In this document: piece after piece, positions 1-9,205 of the stretch
How the letters are laid out: every line of letters starts with the position of its first letter
Numbering within the stretch: the first letter of the stretch is position 1
Assembly: GCF_000090795.2 (NCBI RefSeq)
Contig: NW_003546409.1
Location: 96,122-135,845 of the forward strand
DNA: 39,724 nt
Origin: Amphimedon queenslandica
Taxonomy: Eukaryota; Porifera; Demospongiae; Haplosclerida; Niphatidae
Reading direction: 5' to 3'
The notes under the pieces: model-generated
Databases searched by the model: none
What the model saw: only the letters and a program-made list of their open reading frames with translations
What the model was told of the DNA's origin: nothing
Made by a program: the position numbers and the translations under genes

Positions 1-44
<44 letters not shown>

Positions 45-46
45 AG
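1..46. repeat. (CT)n microsatellite at intron 3' end
   Basis: A pure CT run forms the polypyrimidine tract directly before the AG acceptor of the first visible ABHD16A exon. The intron and the upstream exons continue to the left of the window. Confidence 0.9.
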
Positions 47-2567
47 AGACTCCTCTTTCTGAAGGACGTGCTAAGCTGCGTAAGAAGGTAAATATGTTGT
101 CATCATAAATTGAGATTATATTGAAATGTATTATTATTAGTACAACGCTAATCGTGCCAAGCTCTTGTCTGTGGACGGTAACTGTATTGATAGTGTGTTT
201 ATTGACAGGAGGGGATCACCTGATGCTAACGCTAAGGGAAACAAACTGGTAATAATATACTAATAATATACTAATAATGATAGTAGTGTTATACTAATAA
301 TATACTAATAATAATAGTAGTGTTATACTAATAATATACCAATAACAATAGTAATTTATACTTTTTATTATTATCATTATACATGTACTAATAATATACT
401 AATAATATACTATTAATAATATACTAATAATATACTAATATTTTACTAATAATATACAAGCATTATACATTTATACGTGGATATTGCCACTCTTTCTATC
501 ACCAGGTTATCTGTTGTGAAGGTAATGCTGCTTATTACGAGGTGGGGCTCCCTGAAATACCACTGATGGGTTAGTTAGTAAATGCTAATTATATGCGTGC
601 ATGCATGGATGCGTGTGTTTATATTTGCAGCTGGGTTTTCTGTGCTGGGTTGGAATCATCCTGGTTTCGCCGAAAGCACGGTAAGAGATTCTTGAAATTT
701 GTATAATTTTATACATGTATTTTTTTTTAATTTCGAAAAGATATGTTTTTTAGTGGATTTAGAAACTTATAGTCCTTGAAATTTTGAGCTGTTCATTACT
801 TCACTCCCTTTCCTTCTTCTCCTTTCTCCTTTTCTCTCTTGTTCCCCCAGGGCCTTCCGTTCCCCGATCAAGAGTTTCACGCAATTGACGTCGTCATTCG
901 CTACGCTGTCACTAGACTTGGTTTCGAATTTAGCAATATCATCATCCTTGCATGGTCTATAGGTTAGGCCACACCCATGACCCCACCCACTAATTAAATT
1001 CATTTCTAGGAGGTTACACAGCATCTTGTGCTGCAATGAGTTACCCCGATATAGGGGGTGTGGTTAGTTATTAAGATTTATAAGTGTCTTAAATTTTTTA
1101 CAAGATTTTAGATGCAACTTTTGATGAGTTGTTTCCGCTAGCTAAACAACGCATTAGTCCAATTTTTGGTACGTCCCGTATACATGTACAATGTACATGT
1201 ACCTAGGGCTCTGATAAAAATGGAGATTTCTCTTTTTAAAGTTGTTTGACAAAATACCTTGTACTAGTAGCCCCATGGTCTTTGGCCAGATTTGTAGCAA
1301 CTTTAAAAATTCATAAAAAATCCAATTTTGATTTAAATCACTTCAAACTTTCTACAAAATTTAAGAACGTGTATATGTATCAGAAAAAAATTATAAGAAT
1401 GTTGAATTCTCTCCTCGTGTTGCATTCCTTTTTTCAACTTTTTAGAGAGTTTTACCCGTGGTATGGTGGATGAATACTACAATCTAAACATAGCCCAACA
1501 GATCAAGCACTATAGTGGTCCGCTCCTTGTCGTTAGGAGGGAACTAGACGAAATGATGTCAATGTAAGATTGGATGGGTGGGGCCTGATTTAAATCATCA
1601 TTTCCATAGAAACAGTGATGTAGCTACTAACAGGGCAAACTACTTGCTAGTCCAGATTCTACAGTCAAGGTAAAGTTGTATATAACTTTTAATAGCAGGT
1701 GCTAGTATAGAGGATATCGCCATTTTTTTCTCCTTAGGTATCCTAATTTAGTTTCTGCTGAGGCTTTAAGAGAGCTTTGGAATTGGTTGAAATGTGTCAG
1801 CGAAAGTTATAGAAGTACATGGAGAAGTGACAGCAATTTTTGACATCTCTTCCTCCCTCTCTCTTTCTCTCTCTCTGTCTCTCTCTCTCCCTCTCTCCCC
1901 TTCTCTCTCTCTCTTCTTTTACATCTACTATTTTCTTCTAATAGATCAGTTAATAGCCGATGCTGGTGTTAATTCCAGCCAGTGTAAAGCTAAAATTGTA
2001 AATTATATGTCTGTACATGGTAGTGACTACCCTTGGCTTATTGGAGATGGAATGACTGAAAGAGAAAAAATACAACTGATCCTTTTCCTGGTATTTATCT
2101 ACAAAAAAGAGCAATATTTATTTATTTAGATACACAGCCAATTATATTCAGGTCTGATTCAAAATGTTGTCCAAAATTAAAGACTCAATCCTGATATCAG
2201 TACTGGTACAGTCCTGTTGGCTATCATTGCTCAATCATGAAAGTCAGTCTGACCTGATCCAGTGTTGATCCAGTGTACTGTGACTGACTCCATGATTGTA
2301 TCAGGACTGATTGCCCAAAATCCATGATCCATGTCTGATATCAGGCCTGATTTTTAGTCTGAATCAGGCCTGGTTTCAGTCTGAATCAGGCCTGATCAAC
2401 ATGATTATATTTGGCTGTGTAGAGTATCATTATTTTTGTCATAATTATTGTTACTTTTTTTATAGGCCACACAGTATATGTTGAATCATCGCTCCACTCA
2501 CTGTCAGCCTTTACCTGTCGATTATCTGTTTTATATTCCGGATAAGAAAGGAAATCTCCGAGAATAG
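47..2567 (+). CDS. ABHD16A: ABHD16A-type phosphatidylserine lipase, C-terminal 12 exons
   Basis: Exons read 47-87, 141-248, 506-569, 631-680, 851-962, 1010-1062, 1105-1168, 1446-1563, 1610-1669, 1738-1826, 1945-2090 and 2466-2567. All phases agree and the stop is TAG. The product matches the alpha/beta-hydrolase domain of ABHD16A (BAT5), an endomembrane enzyme that turns phosphatidylserine into lyso-phosphatidylserine. Visible family blocks in order: DRRGSPDA, VICCEGNAAYYEVG, LGWNHPGFAEST, the nucleophile elbow AWSIGG (split across exons 5 and 6), SYPDI, ILDATFDEL, a catalytic-Asp candidate in RRELDEM, and the catalytic His in THCQPLP near the C-terminus. The N-terminal membrane segments lie upstream of the window. 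The exon 10 donor (GTGACA) is weak but phase requires it. Intron 7 holds a decayed repeat and intron 11 a MITE. The gene points away from the - strand block that follows. Confidence 0.93.
1236..1425 (+). repeat. Diverged member of the 177-bp repeat family, in ABHD16A intron 7
   Basis: The order of words matches the satellite core: a run ending CACTTCAAACTTTCTACAAA, then a variant of AAGTACATCAATATGTATCAG, then a GAATTCTC block. It is closer to the diverged subfamily at 21310-21690 and 32160-32530 than to the tight copies. Confidence 0.6.
2133..2419. mobile_element. MITE with TA flanks in ABHD16A intron 11
   Basis: The ends CACAGCCAATTATAT and ATATTTGGCTGTG form an imperfect terminal inverted repeat, flanked by TA on both sides (2131-2132 and 2420-2421). 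The interior carries many copies of a short TCAGGCCTGAT-like word in both orientations. There is no coding capacity. TA target duplications are typical of Tc1/mariner-type non-autonomous elements; that assignment is an inference. Confidence 0.7.
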
Positions 2568-2691
2568 TGGCCCCGTCTCGAACTTCTTACTGTCTAATTA
2601 TTATTGTTTAGTTATTATTGTTCTTAATTTATTGTTATTATTTTATTATTGATGATAATTAAGATCTACGACTCCAATTTGTCTTCAGAAA

Positions 2692-2729
2692 CCCACCATC
2701 CACTAAATAGTCTATTAGTGGATGGTGGG
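2692..2729. other. 15-bp perfect hairpin between ABHD16A and the next gene
   Basis: CCCACCATCCACTAA pairs with TTAGTGGATGGTGGG across an 8-nt loop. It lies 125 nt past the ABHD16A stop, so it may fall in the 3' UTR or mark an end-processing site, or be a remnant of a small element. The rest of 2568-2891 is AT-rich without a recognised gene. Confidence 0.6.
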
Positions 2730-2891
2730 CTTTATTATTGAGTTCTATTTCAGGAAACAGTAGTAACCAATACTAACCACAAACTTCACAAAGTTGCTTT
2801 TTCAATAGTGGGCCTTAATAGATTTGTGGGCTTGACAATTTGACATACAGTACTGTAACTGTATTATTAAGGCCTGCTGTGCATCAAAATA

Positions 2892-3527
2892 ATGGAGAAG
2901 TTGGATATTATCAAGGAAGACAGCAGCTCTGAGAAAGATTTATTCGATCCCAAACAGTCCCAGAACAATACCAGGAAAAAGAAGCACTGCCTCCTCGCCC
3001 TATTCACAGGAGCAGTTCTCAGTCTGTTACTCTACCTTGCACTAGTGCCAATAGGACTTAAGGTAAGAGATAAACAAGAGAAGATAACAGCTCTCCCTGC
3101 TGAGACCAGCTCAAATGCATCACTGTTGATACTCACAGAAATACAAGGGTTGTGGTTTTCAAGAGTCAACTTGGAACCAATTCCCGCCCAACAATTATCT
3201 TCAAATTTCTCTCTGGCTCTCTTTCTGACATACAACAAAGAATTGGTATCAGAAACTCCTGAGCATCTGAGAAACAGGGAAGATGTTTTGACTTGTGATC
3301 TGACATTTCTAGGCTGTAGTTTTGTTATAGACGAAATCCATGTCCATTATTATTTGCTGTTCGATGGGAACGACGAAGACTTGCCAGCTGGTGGGATAGT
3401 TTTAAATGTTGAGTTAAAAGGAAGGAAGACTTGGTATTATCTTTTTTGTATTCTATCTATTCCAATTTTTACAATTATTTGTATTATTTTGATTGTTTCA
3501 TTCTGTTGTTTTAAAAATAAGAATTAA
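2892..3527 (+). CDS. Unrecognised two-pass membrane protein, 211 aa, single exon
   Basis: An uninterrupted frame runs from ATG at 2892 to TAA. I do not recognise the family. Visible features: an acidic/polar N-terminus (residues 1-30), a KKK stop-transfer-like cluster, a hydrophobic segment at about 33-55, a roughly 125-residue loop with two N-glycosylation sequons (Asn75 and Asn105) and two cysteines (136 and 142), then a strongly hydrophobic segment at about 181-206 ending in a CC pair and a short lysine-rich tail. The likely topology is both termini in the cytosol and the loop outside. Codon use looks ordinary and no introns are needed. The neighbouring copy of WDPCP runs convergently. It could be lineage-specific. 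The evidence for a real gene is the open frame and its membrane-protein pattern, not homology. Confidence 0.6.
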   Translation: MEKLDIIKEDSSSEKDLFDPKQSQNNTRKKKHCLLALFTGAVLSLLLYLALVPIGLKVRDKQEKITALPAETSSNASLLILTEIQGLWFSRVNLEPIPAQQLSSNFSLALFLTYNKELVSETPEHLRNREDVLTCDLTFLGCSFVIDEIHVHYYLLFDGNDEDLPAGGIVLNVELKGRKTWYYLFCILSIPIFTIICIILIVSFCCFKNKN

Positions 3528-3779
3528 AAAATAGAGGAAAAAAGAATGAAAATTGAATTATTCATTTAGAGAAAAAATTAAAAAAAAAGAATATAAAAAT
3601 TGACTTATTAATGACTGATGAGTGATGATTAAAAATATTTAAAAATATCCAAAATTTATCACATTCACTGCTTCTCCTTTAGCAGATGTCCAAGGGACAG
3701 CACCACCAGCTGCTCCAGTTTTCTAATGAACACAAAAATGGAGCATTCAAAAAGTATGTGTGCATGTAGTCTATGCTAT

Positions 3780-4130
3780 CATAAAATGGCCATAACTCGT
3801 AAAATTAAAGTCGGAATCAGTTCAAACTTTCTACACAGCATAAGTACATCAATATGTATCAGAAAATGTAATAAAAATTGGAAGTGATTTTGGAGCCATT
3901 TTTTGGAAAAAACCATGGGCTATAGCTTTGGGTATTTTTCAGATTTTGGCTCATTTTAAAAATTGCCCATAACTCAAAAAATTTAAGTCAGAATCAGTTC
4001 AAACTTTCTATGTAGCATAAGTACATCAATATGTATCAGAAAATGTAATCAAAATTGGGGGTGATTTCAGAGCCATTTTTCGGAAAAACCATGGGCTATA
4101 GCCTTGGGTATTTTTCAAAACTTTGCAGCA
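3780..4130 (+). repeat. 177-bp satellite-like repeat, about two units
   Basis: Two copies of a unit containing AGCATAAGTACATCAATATG are spaced exactly 177 nt apart (TAAG at 3841 and 4018). Each is followed by a block with GGAGCCATTTTTTGG and CCATGGGCTATAGC. The repeat lies in the intron between the last two exons of copy A, at the same place as the 9350-9790 array in the intact gene. Confidence 0.85.
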
Positions 4131-5248
4131 CTTTTACTGCAGAGCTAAGCAGTAAATTTGTACTGACTTTGCTTGATGAGCTTGAGGAACTCTCCGTGGA
4201 TGAGGTGAGCTTCCCTCTTCTCTTTTCTCCTCCTCTGTCAGATTCCGTAGAGCTCTCAAGTATAATCCTTCCTTCCTTTTCTGGTGACTCAGCCAGCACT
4301 GAAGGATTGAGTATAACCCTGTCATTATCAGTAATGATTGGATTATATTTAGAGGGCAAAGTTTTAGGCAACGCCCCCTTGCTACTGTCACTGCTTTCGC
4401 TTAGCTTCTTTCGTCTTTCCTTTTCTAAAAAAATAGAAGCAACAGAATAATTAAAATGAAGCTGGCAACTTTTATTTATTGCAATTTGTGATACATTAAT
4501 AATATTATGTACCTCTATTTGCCAGAATTTCTGCCTTTTTTAATGACAGCTCAGCCAGTGTTGTCTCATTATGTAACTGAGCAGTATGATGCAACTCCTT
4601 GAATAAAAATTTAAAAAAACCAAATTTCTTTTACTCTTTCTTTCCCTCCCTCTTTCTTTTTGGTTTTTAATAAATCTCTAGAGGACAGTTCAACAGCTAA
4701 GCTGAAAGCTTTCTGGAAACGAGAGCTCCTGAGAAGTTGAAAGAAGAATCTCCTGGCCAGTAGGTGAACTGGAGCCCGGTATTCATTTAGTATTGACTGA
4801 GAGAGGCCACTGGCAAAGAAACTACCAAGAGCTGATTCCATTAGCTCTGGAATAAAGAGAGAAAGAGAGAGAGAGAGTAGCAAAAGATTGAGAGAGAATG
4901 AGATGAGAAGAATTGTGATTTGTGAGAGATCATACCTTCATTTTCAGTTGAAGGATTAAGTGTCAGTAAGTGATCCATAAAGAGGCTGAGACAGTTGAAG
5001 CAATTCTGAGGACTCAATTCCCAATTTAAAGACAATATCAACTCAACACACTACAGAAAACAACAACAATAACAACAACAACAATAATAACAATAATAAT
5101 AATAAACAAAACGTCCTCCTACCTGATGCAATTGCTTGTGTCTCAGATACTCCATCATTAATTCACAAACTGTCAGTCTTCCTTTGCTGTATATAAAACA
5201 AGACAGAGAGAGAGATAGAGGGAGAGGGGGGAGGGAGAGAGAGAGAAA

Positions 5249-5591
5249 CAGTTTGACGGGAGAGAGAAGGAAGGCGGAAGTGTATTAATAATTGTTATAG
5301 TAAAGTATAATTTAAAATTTACAATTGTATTGATTGAAGACATATTGTTCACAATTCTTGATAATTAACAATTAAGCCATTCCCAGCAAATAAATCTTAC
5401 TAAGAACATACCTGATCTTACAAGAAATCATAAGCCGAAGTAAGATAAGGTTATGACATTATAATGGCTTAATTGTTAATTATCAAGAATTGTGAACAAT
5501 ATGTCTTCAATCAACACAATTGTAAATTTTAAATTATATTTCACTATAACAATTAATACACTTCCACTTTCCTTCTCTCCCGTCAAACTGT
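5249..5591. repeat. Long inverted repeat, arms about 130 bp, in place of deleted WDPCP exons
   Basis: Left arm 5249-5380 and right arm 5464-5591 are near-perfect reverse complements around an 83-bp spacer. Both start or end at GTTTGACGGG / CCCGTCAAAC and include TGTTCACAATTCTTGATAAT. A single arm of the same sequence sits at about 12390-12520 in intron 8 of the intact gene. The palindrome therefore arose by inverted duplication of intron sequence, perhaps in the event that removed the exons. Confidence 0.85.
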
Positions 5592-6089
5592 CTCCTCTCT
5601 CTCTCGTTCCATGTTATTCACAGGCTGAACTAACACAAACTCAATAGCAGCTTATAAAGAGGAGAGACAGAGAGAACCAAGAGGGACAGCTTTAGAAGGA
5701 AGCATAATTATACCAGTTGTACTAGTAGTATCTACATTGACTGGAAATTGAACATGCATGACCAGTTGGAGCACATGTTAAATCACTAAACATGCACATA
5801 CAATATACTGGTACATCATAATAAGAGCAAGTACGATAATGAAAGGTAAACTCATTAGAGAAACTTTGAGGGTTAAAACATCACACGTTACAATTAAAAT
5901 ATTCTAACCCTTTAAGTTTAATTAGGACCATATTGGTGTGTTCTCCTGCGGCCATTGATGACCACCGTAGACCATTAATTGTCCTTTAAATCGCACCACC
6001 AGACAACCAGTAGGTCCTGCTGTGGGTTGGTACACATGTGGCGGTCTATCTGATGATCGGGAAGACCTTTAACATCCAGTTCAAAAGCC

Positions 6090-7432
6090 CTAAAATAATA
6101 TGAAGTTAATGACAAGTTGTACGAACAGAAGCATATCAAATATATTTTTTATTATCCATACACTATCATATATATTCATCTTAGATTAGATTAGAGATCA
6201 CATAGCATTGAGGAAATGTCTTTTAGTTTGAAAAATATTCGCTCCACAAGGAATGAGAACGAAATTAAACTCCAAAAGAATATATCCACTATACTCTGTA
6301 CGCATTCAGTGAATGATTCAATGAAACTGCAACTCTCTGCGAGTCAATTAGTTCCCAGATGGTTGAAGCTTTAATAAACTTGATAATCTTCATTGAAAAC
6401 GGGTGTGGTCACAATGAAATAAAAATGGCGGCTATCCAAACGGGAAACGCTTCAGCTTGCAAGTCACTGAGGTCAGCAAGATAAGACTGTACTGCTATCC
6501 AAATGCAGCAAGGAAGGTTAAGAAAACAGATATGCCATGTTTTTTATTGATGTGACTAACTCTGATCAAGTAAATGTCAGTAACTCAGTCCAGGGGTGTA
6601 GCTGAGGTAGGGCCTGAGGGGGCCTGGGCCCTACCATCAAAGTGCCCTTATAATTATATTCATAACCCAAAAGGTTATATTCATTGTTCTTACAATAACA
6701 AAAGGGGATGGCTGATAACCACAGCTCTTTTAAAGCTATATACAATGATAATTTCACTCTGATTTTGCTCAGCTTGCAGGAAAATGCCTCCATTTTGTTA
6801 CGTAAAAAGGTGTGACCAAAATCGCGGCGCGCTTCGCACGCCATTTTTTTCCTTGCCCTACCATCACCCAAGGTCCAGCTACGCCCCTGACTCAGTCTGT
6901 ATATACCTCAGAGACTGCACTTGGAGCACTACAAATAGCAAGAAGCCAAAAAACTACATTGGTAGAGTTGCCTATCTAGCTATATCTTTTGTGTAATGAC
7001 TGCTTGTAGCTATCTTTAAGCTTGATAAGTGCTATAAGCAAGGTACTAACTTTCACTGCTCCAGAGATTACAAAAGGTACATCATCAAGAACTGCATGAT
7101 ACATCAAGTTCTGAGCTGCTTAGTCCACAAGCACACTGAATCATGCATGAGTATTGTTAATCTGTCAAGATCTATTGTATATATGTACGGTACATTGAAT
7201 TGCTTGCTAAGGCTCGCCCCTTCAATGTTTTACATTCGTCTAGTTATATTTATTTCATGAATTGTTTTGTTGTTGAATCAACTGCAGGCCAAGCAAATGT
7301 GGGCAGGTGTTCTATTATTATTATTATATTCATTGTTATTAATGTAAGTGAATGGATGGATAATGAGATAATGATTTTTTGATATGAGTGCATGTGTATA
7401 AGAGAGGTAATGATATAATTAGAAATAAAATG
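6090..7432. other. Non-coding stretch between WDPCP copy A and FReP-A
   Basis: 6090-6375 matches the intron sequence at 13026-13310 and again at 15262-15410. 6376-6590 is not found elsewhere in the window. A hAT-type MITE follows at 6591-6889. 6890-7200 shows nothing. 7240-7432 resembles the downstream flank of FReP-B (13340-13500), so the FReP and its flank were duplicated together. Confidence 0.7.
6591..6889. mobile_element. hAT-type MITE with 8-bp target duplication
   Basis: The ends CAGGGGTGTAGCTG and CAGCTACGCCCCTG form the terminal inverted repeat. The exact duplication ACTCAGTC lies on both sides (6583-6590 and 6890-6897). Length is 299 bp with no transposase. It is the same family as 14301-14591, in opposite orientation. 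An 8-bp duplication with CAGGGG ends is characteristic of the hAT superfamily. Confidence 0.9.
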
Positions 7433-7522
7433 TTTATTAATAATCTCTACAAGGTATGACAGACTGTAATATTGAAATGAGATAATAATATATCAGCACA
7501 ATGTAAACACACTTATGTGTGT
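7433..7522 (-). promoter_or_regulatory. FReP-A 3' UTR: conserved stem-loop and AATAAA signal
   Basis: ACACAC-TTAT-GTGTGT at 7507-7522 folds into a 6-bp stem with a 4-nt loop, 13 nt past the stop. AATAAA on the - strand at 7433-7438 is a likely polyadenylation signal. The same stem-loop occurs just past the stop of all five FReP genes (13585-13600, 15721-15736, 18009-18024, 19679-19694), with AATAAA at 13519-13524 and 15639-15644 for B and C. Confidence 0.65.
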
Positions 7523-7534
7523 GGGGGACAGTAT

Positions 7535-8492
7535 TTAATTGTTACGACGAGTTTTCATCTCTGAGAACTTGAGGCTAATGTGTGCCCTTTTCCAACTCCA
7601 CCACACAATTCCTTTATAATCATTAGTTGCAGTATTAAAATAATGACCATTAAGATTTGAAGAAGCACATTTTTTATACCACCAGGCACCCTTGCGATAG
7701 TAGGCACAGTTACGATTTGGCCTGAAATCATTATCATTATCTCTTGTAGTGAATTTCATTCCATTATGTTGGATGATCAGACTATCCCCAGCAGTACCAG
7801 AGTATCCTCCTACTGTTAGTATATATTCAGTACTACCATCACTAACACTGAATGTAGAGTAACTAGCAAAACTTGTGTTCCCCTCAAAGTCTTCCAGGTC
7901 CACTCTTAGTGTGTTTGATCCTTCTTTAGTAAGACGATGAATCTTGCTCAATCCTAACCAAAACTCACCAGTAAGGTTACCAAATCCATTCTCATAGTCA
8001 GTCCAGTTCCTATAGAAATCAACAGATCCATCTTGTCTCCTCTGAAATACAGTCCATCCACCACCATCAGTCTCCATATCACAGTATACCTGTGATCCAA
8101 TAGTGTATAATTATAAAATACTTTTAACTAACTTCAAATGGAGTCCCTCCATCAGGATTAACAGTATAAACACCACTTGTAGTATTACCATCCTCAAACA
8201 AGCTCTTACAGTCACTGATATCTATAATACAAGAATTAAACACTTCTACTATTATTGCAGTACCTTTTGGACATGACTTTGGGTATACATTAGGACAAAG
8301 AATATATTGTCTTTTGCCAGTTTCTTGGATAGAAAAAGCCTCTCCTAAGTTACTGCTGTTGCAGCATGTCCTTGTATACAGTGATGGTTCATGTTCATAT
8401 CCAGTACTAGCCATACAATAAGATCCTTCTCCTTCATCAATGGTAACTATTAAACACAGCAACAACAACATAAAGATGAACATCTTTGACAT
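7535..8492 (-). CDS. Secreted fibrinogen-related protein, FReP-A, 290 aa
   Basis: Exons in transcript order: 8264-8492, 8133-8221, 7535-8089, separated by introns of only 42 and 43 nt. Residues 1 to about 23 form a signal peptide (MSKMFIFMLLLLCLIVTIDE). A short cysteine-rich module of unknown family follows (YCMASTGY, CC pair, CPNVYPKSCP). Then comes a complete fibrinogen-like domain starting at GVYTVNPDG and PFE-VYCDMETDGGGW (across the second splice) and ending MKTRRNN. The calcium-site motif RDNDND and the paired cysteines (NCA and KKC) of the ligand pocket are present. Fibrinogen-domain lectins of this type bind acetylated sugars or microbial surfaces in other animals; here function is inferred. 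The first intron has no in-frame stop, so retention would add 14 residues. It lies head-to-head with an orphan first exon at 8829. Confidence 0.92.
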
Positions 8493-8828
8493 TTTATTAG
8501 ACTGTACATGAACTTGACAAGGACTAGAATTTAAAGTAGAACACAGCTTCTGTTACTGTTTATGAGCCAAATTTATAATTTTTTAATGTTACACTGCCCA
8601 CACTCTTAATTAGCTTTTGATTGTCTGAAATTGTACATTGCCCTGCCCATTAAAACTCTTAATTGATTCCTTATAAGATTTAGTGAGGGCAGTGTGACAC
8701 TGTATCCAAGAAATAAAAAATTTGGCAATTTATTAAGAAATTCAATAAAAAATCCAAATGTAAATAGTAGTCATAAACAGACAGCTTTAAATTCTAGTCC
8801 TTGTTAAACTCGTGTACAGTCTAGTTAA
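8493..8828. promoter_or_regulatory. Bidirectional, palindromic upstream region of the FReP-A / orphan exon pair
   Basis: The two divergent start codons are 336 bp apart. Sequences next to each ATG are reverse complements: CAAGGACTAGAATTTAAAG on the left and CTTTAAATTCTAGTCCTTG on the right. Farther in, ACACTGCCCACAC opposes GGGCAGTGTGACACTG. The same layout recurs at 14874-15191 and 16698-17047. Promoter activity is inferred. Confidence 0.6.
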
Positions 8829-9071
8829 ATGTCAAAGATGTTTATCTTTATGTTGTTGTTGCTGTGTTTAATAGTTACCATTGATGAAGGAGAAGGATCT
8901 TTTTGTATGGCTGATTGTACTGGATATAAACATGAACCATCACTGTATATAAGGACATGCTGTAACAGCAGTAACTTAGGACAGACTATTCGTATGAGAG
9001 AAGGAAGAGTAAAGACTATCATGTTATGTCCTAATGTAAGGCCACAAGCCTGTCCACCACTAGGTAAATAA
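8829..9071 (+). pseudogene. Orphan FReP first exon
   Basis: The frame encodes the same signal peptide (MSKMFIFMLLLLCLIV) and the cysteine-rich module in its CMADCTGY form, up to CPPLG, where a GTAAAT donor follows. Nothing resembling exon 2 or the fibrinogen domain comes next. From about 9097 the sequence is WDPCP 3' flank. The gene was cut by the junction of two duplicated modules. A short secreted peptide (80 codons, ending at TAA) could still be made. Confidence 0.8.
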
Positions 9072-9205
9072 ACTAATAGTTAAAACATTAATAATATAAT
9101 AAAAAATAAAAATTAGAGGGAAAAAAAGAATAAAAAATTGAATTATTCATTTTGAGAAAAAAGAATATAAAAATTGAATTATTAATGACTGATGATTAAA
9201 AATAT

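Larger units (their letters stand above)
3639..6089 (-). pseudogene. Broken duplicate of the 3' half of WDPCP (copy A)
   Basis: This segment parallels exons of the intact WDPCP gene at 9206-13025. Matching exons: 3639-3722 (84 nt, intact), 4138-4424 (287, intact), 4513-4597 (85, intact), about 4675-4846 (ELMESALGSFF exon), 4936-5050 (115, intact), a truncated piece 5123-about 5191, and 5909-6089. Lesions: the 5909-6089 exon is 181 nt against 177 in the intact gene, and a 4-nt insertion brings a stop just after the VVWWCDL motif. The exons matching 11237-12067 and the 5' part of the 10811-11015 exon are missing and replaced by an inverted duplication. The GT donor after the SSRDL motif is deleted. 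It is therefore very unlikely to make a WDPCP protein. The intact last exons suggest either a recent origin or occasional conversion with the parent. Confidence 0.88.

Noticed and set aside
4055-4450. Open frames on the + strand at 4055-4450 and 9750-10106
   Set aside because: They are shadows on the opposite strand of a WDPCP exon and of the satellite repeat. The - strand exons have matching phases and homology.
6566-6996. Open frames across 6566-6996 and 14290-14484
   Set aside because: They are within or overlapping hAT-type MITEs. No domain is visible.
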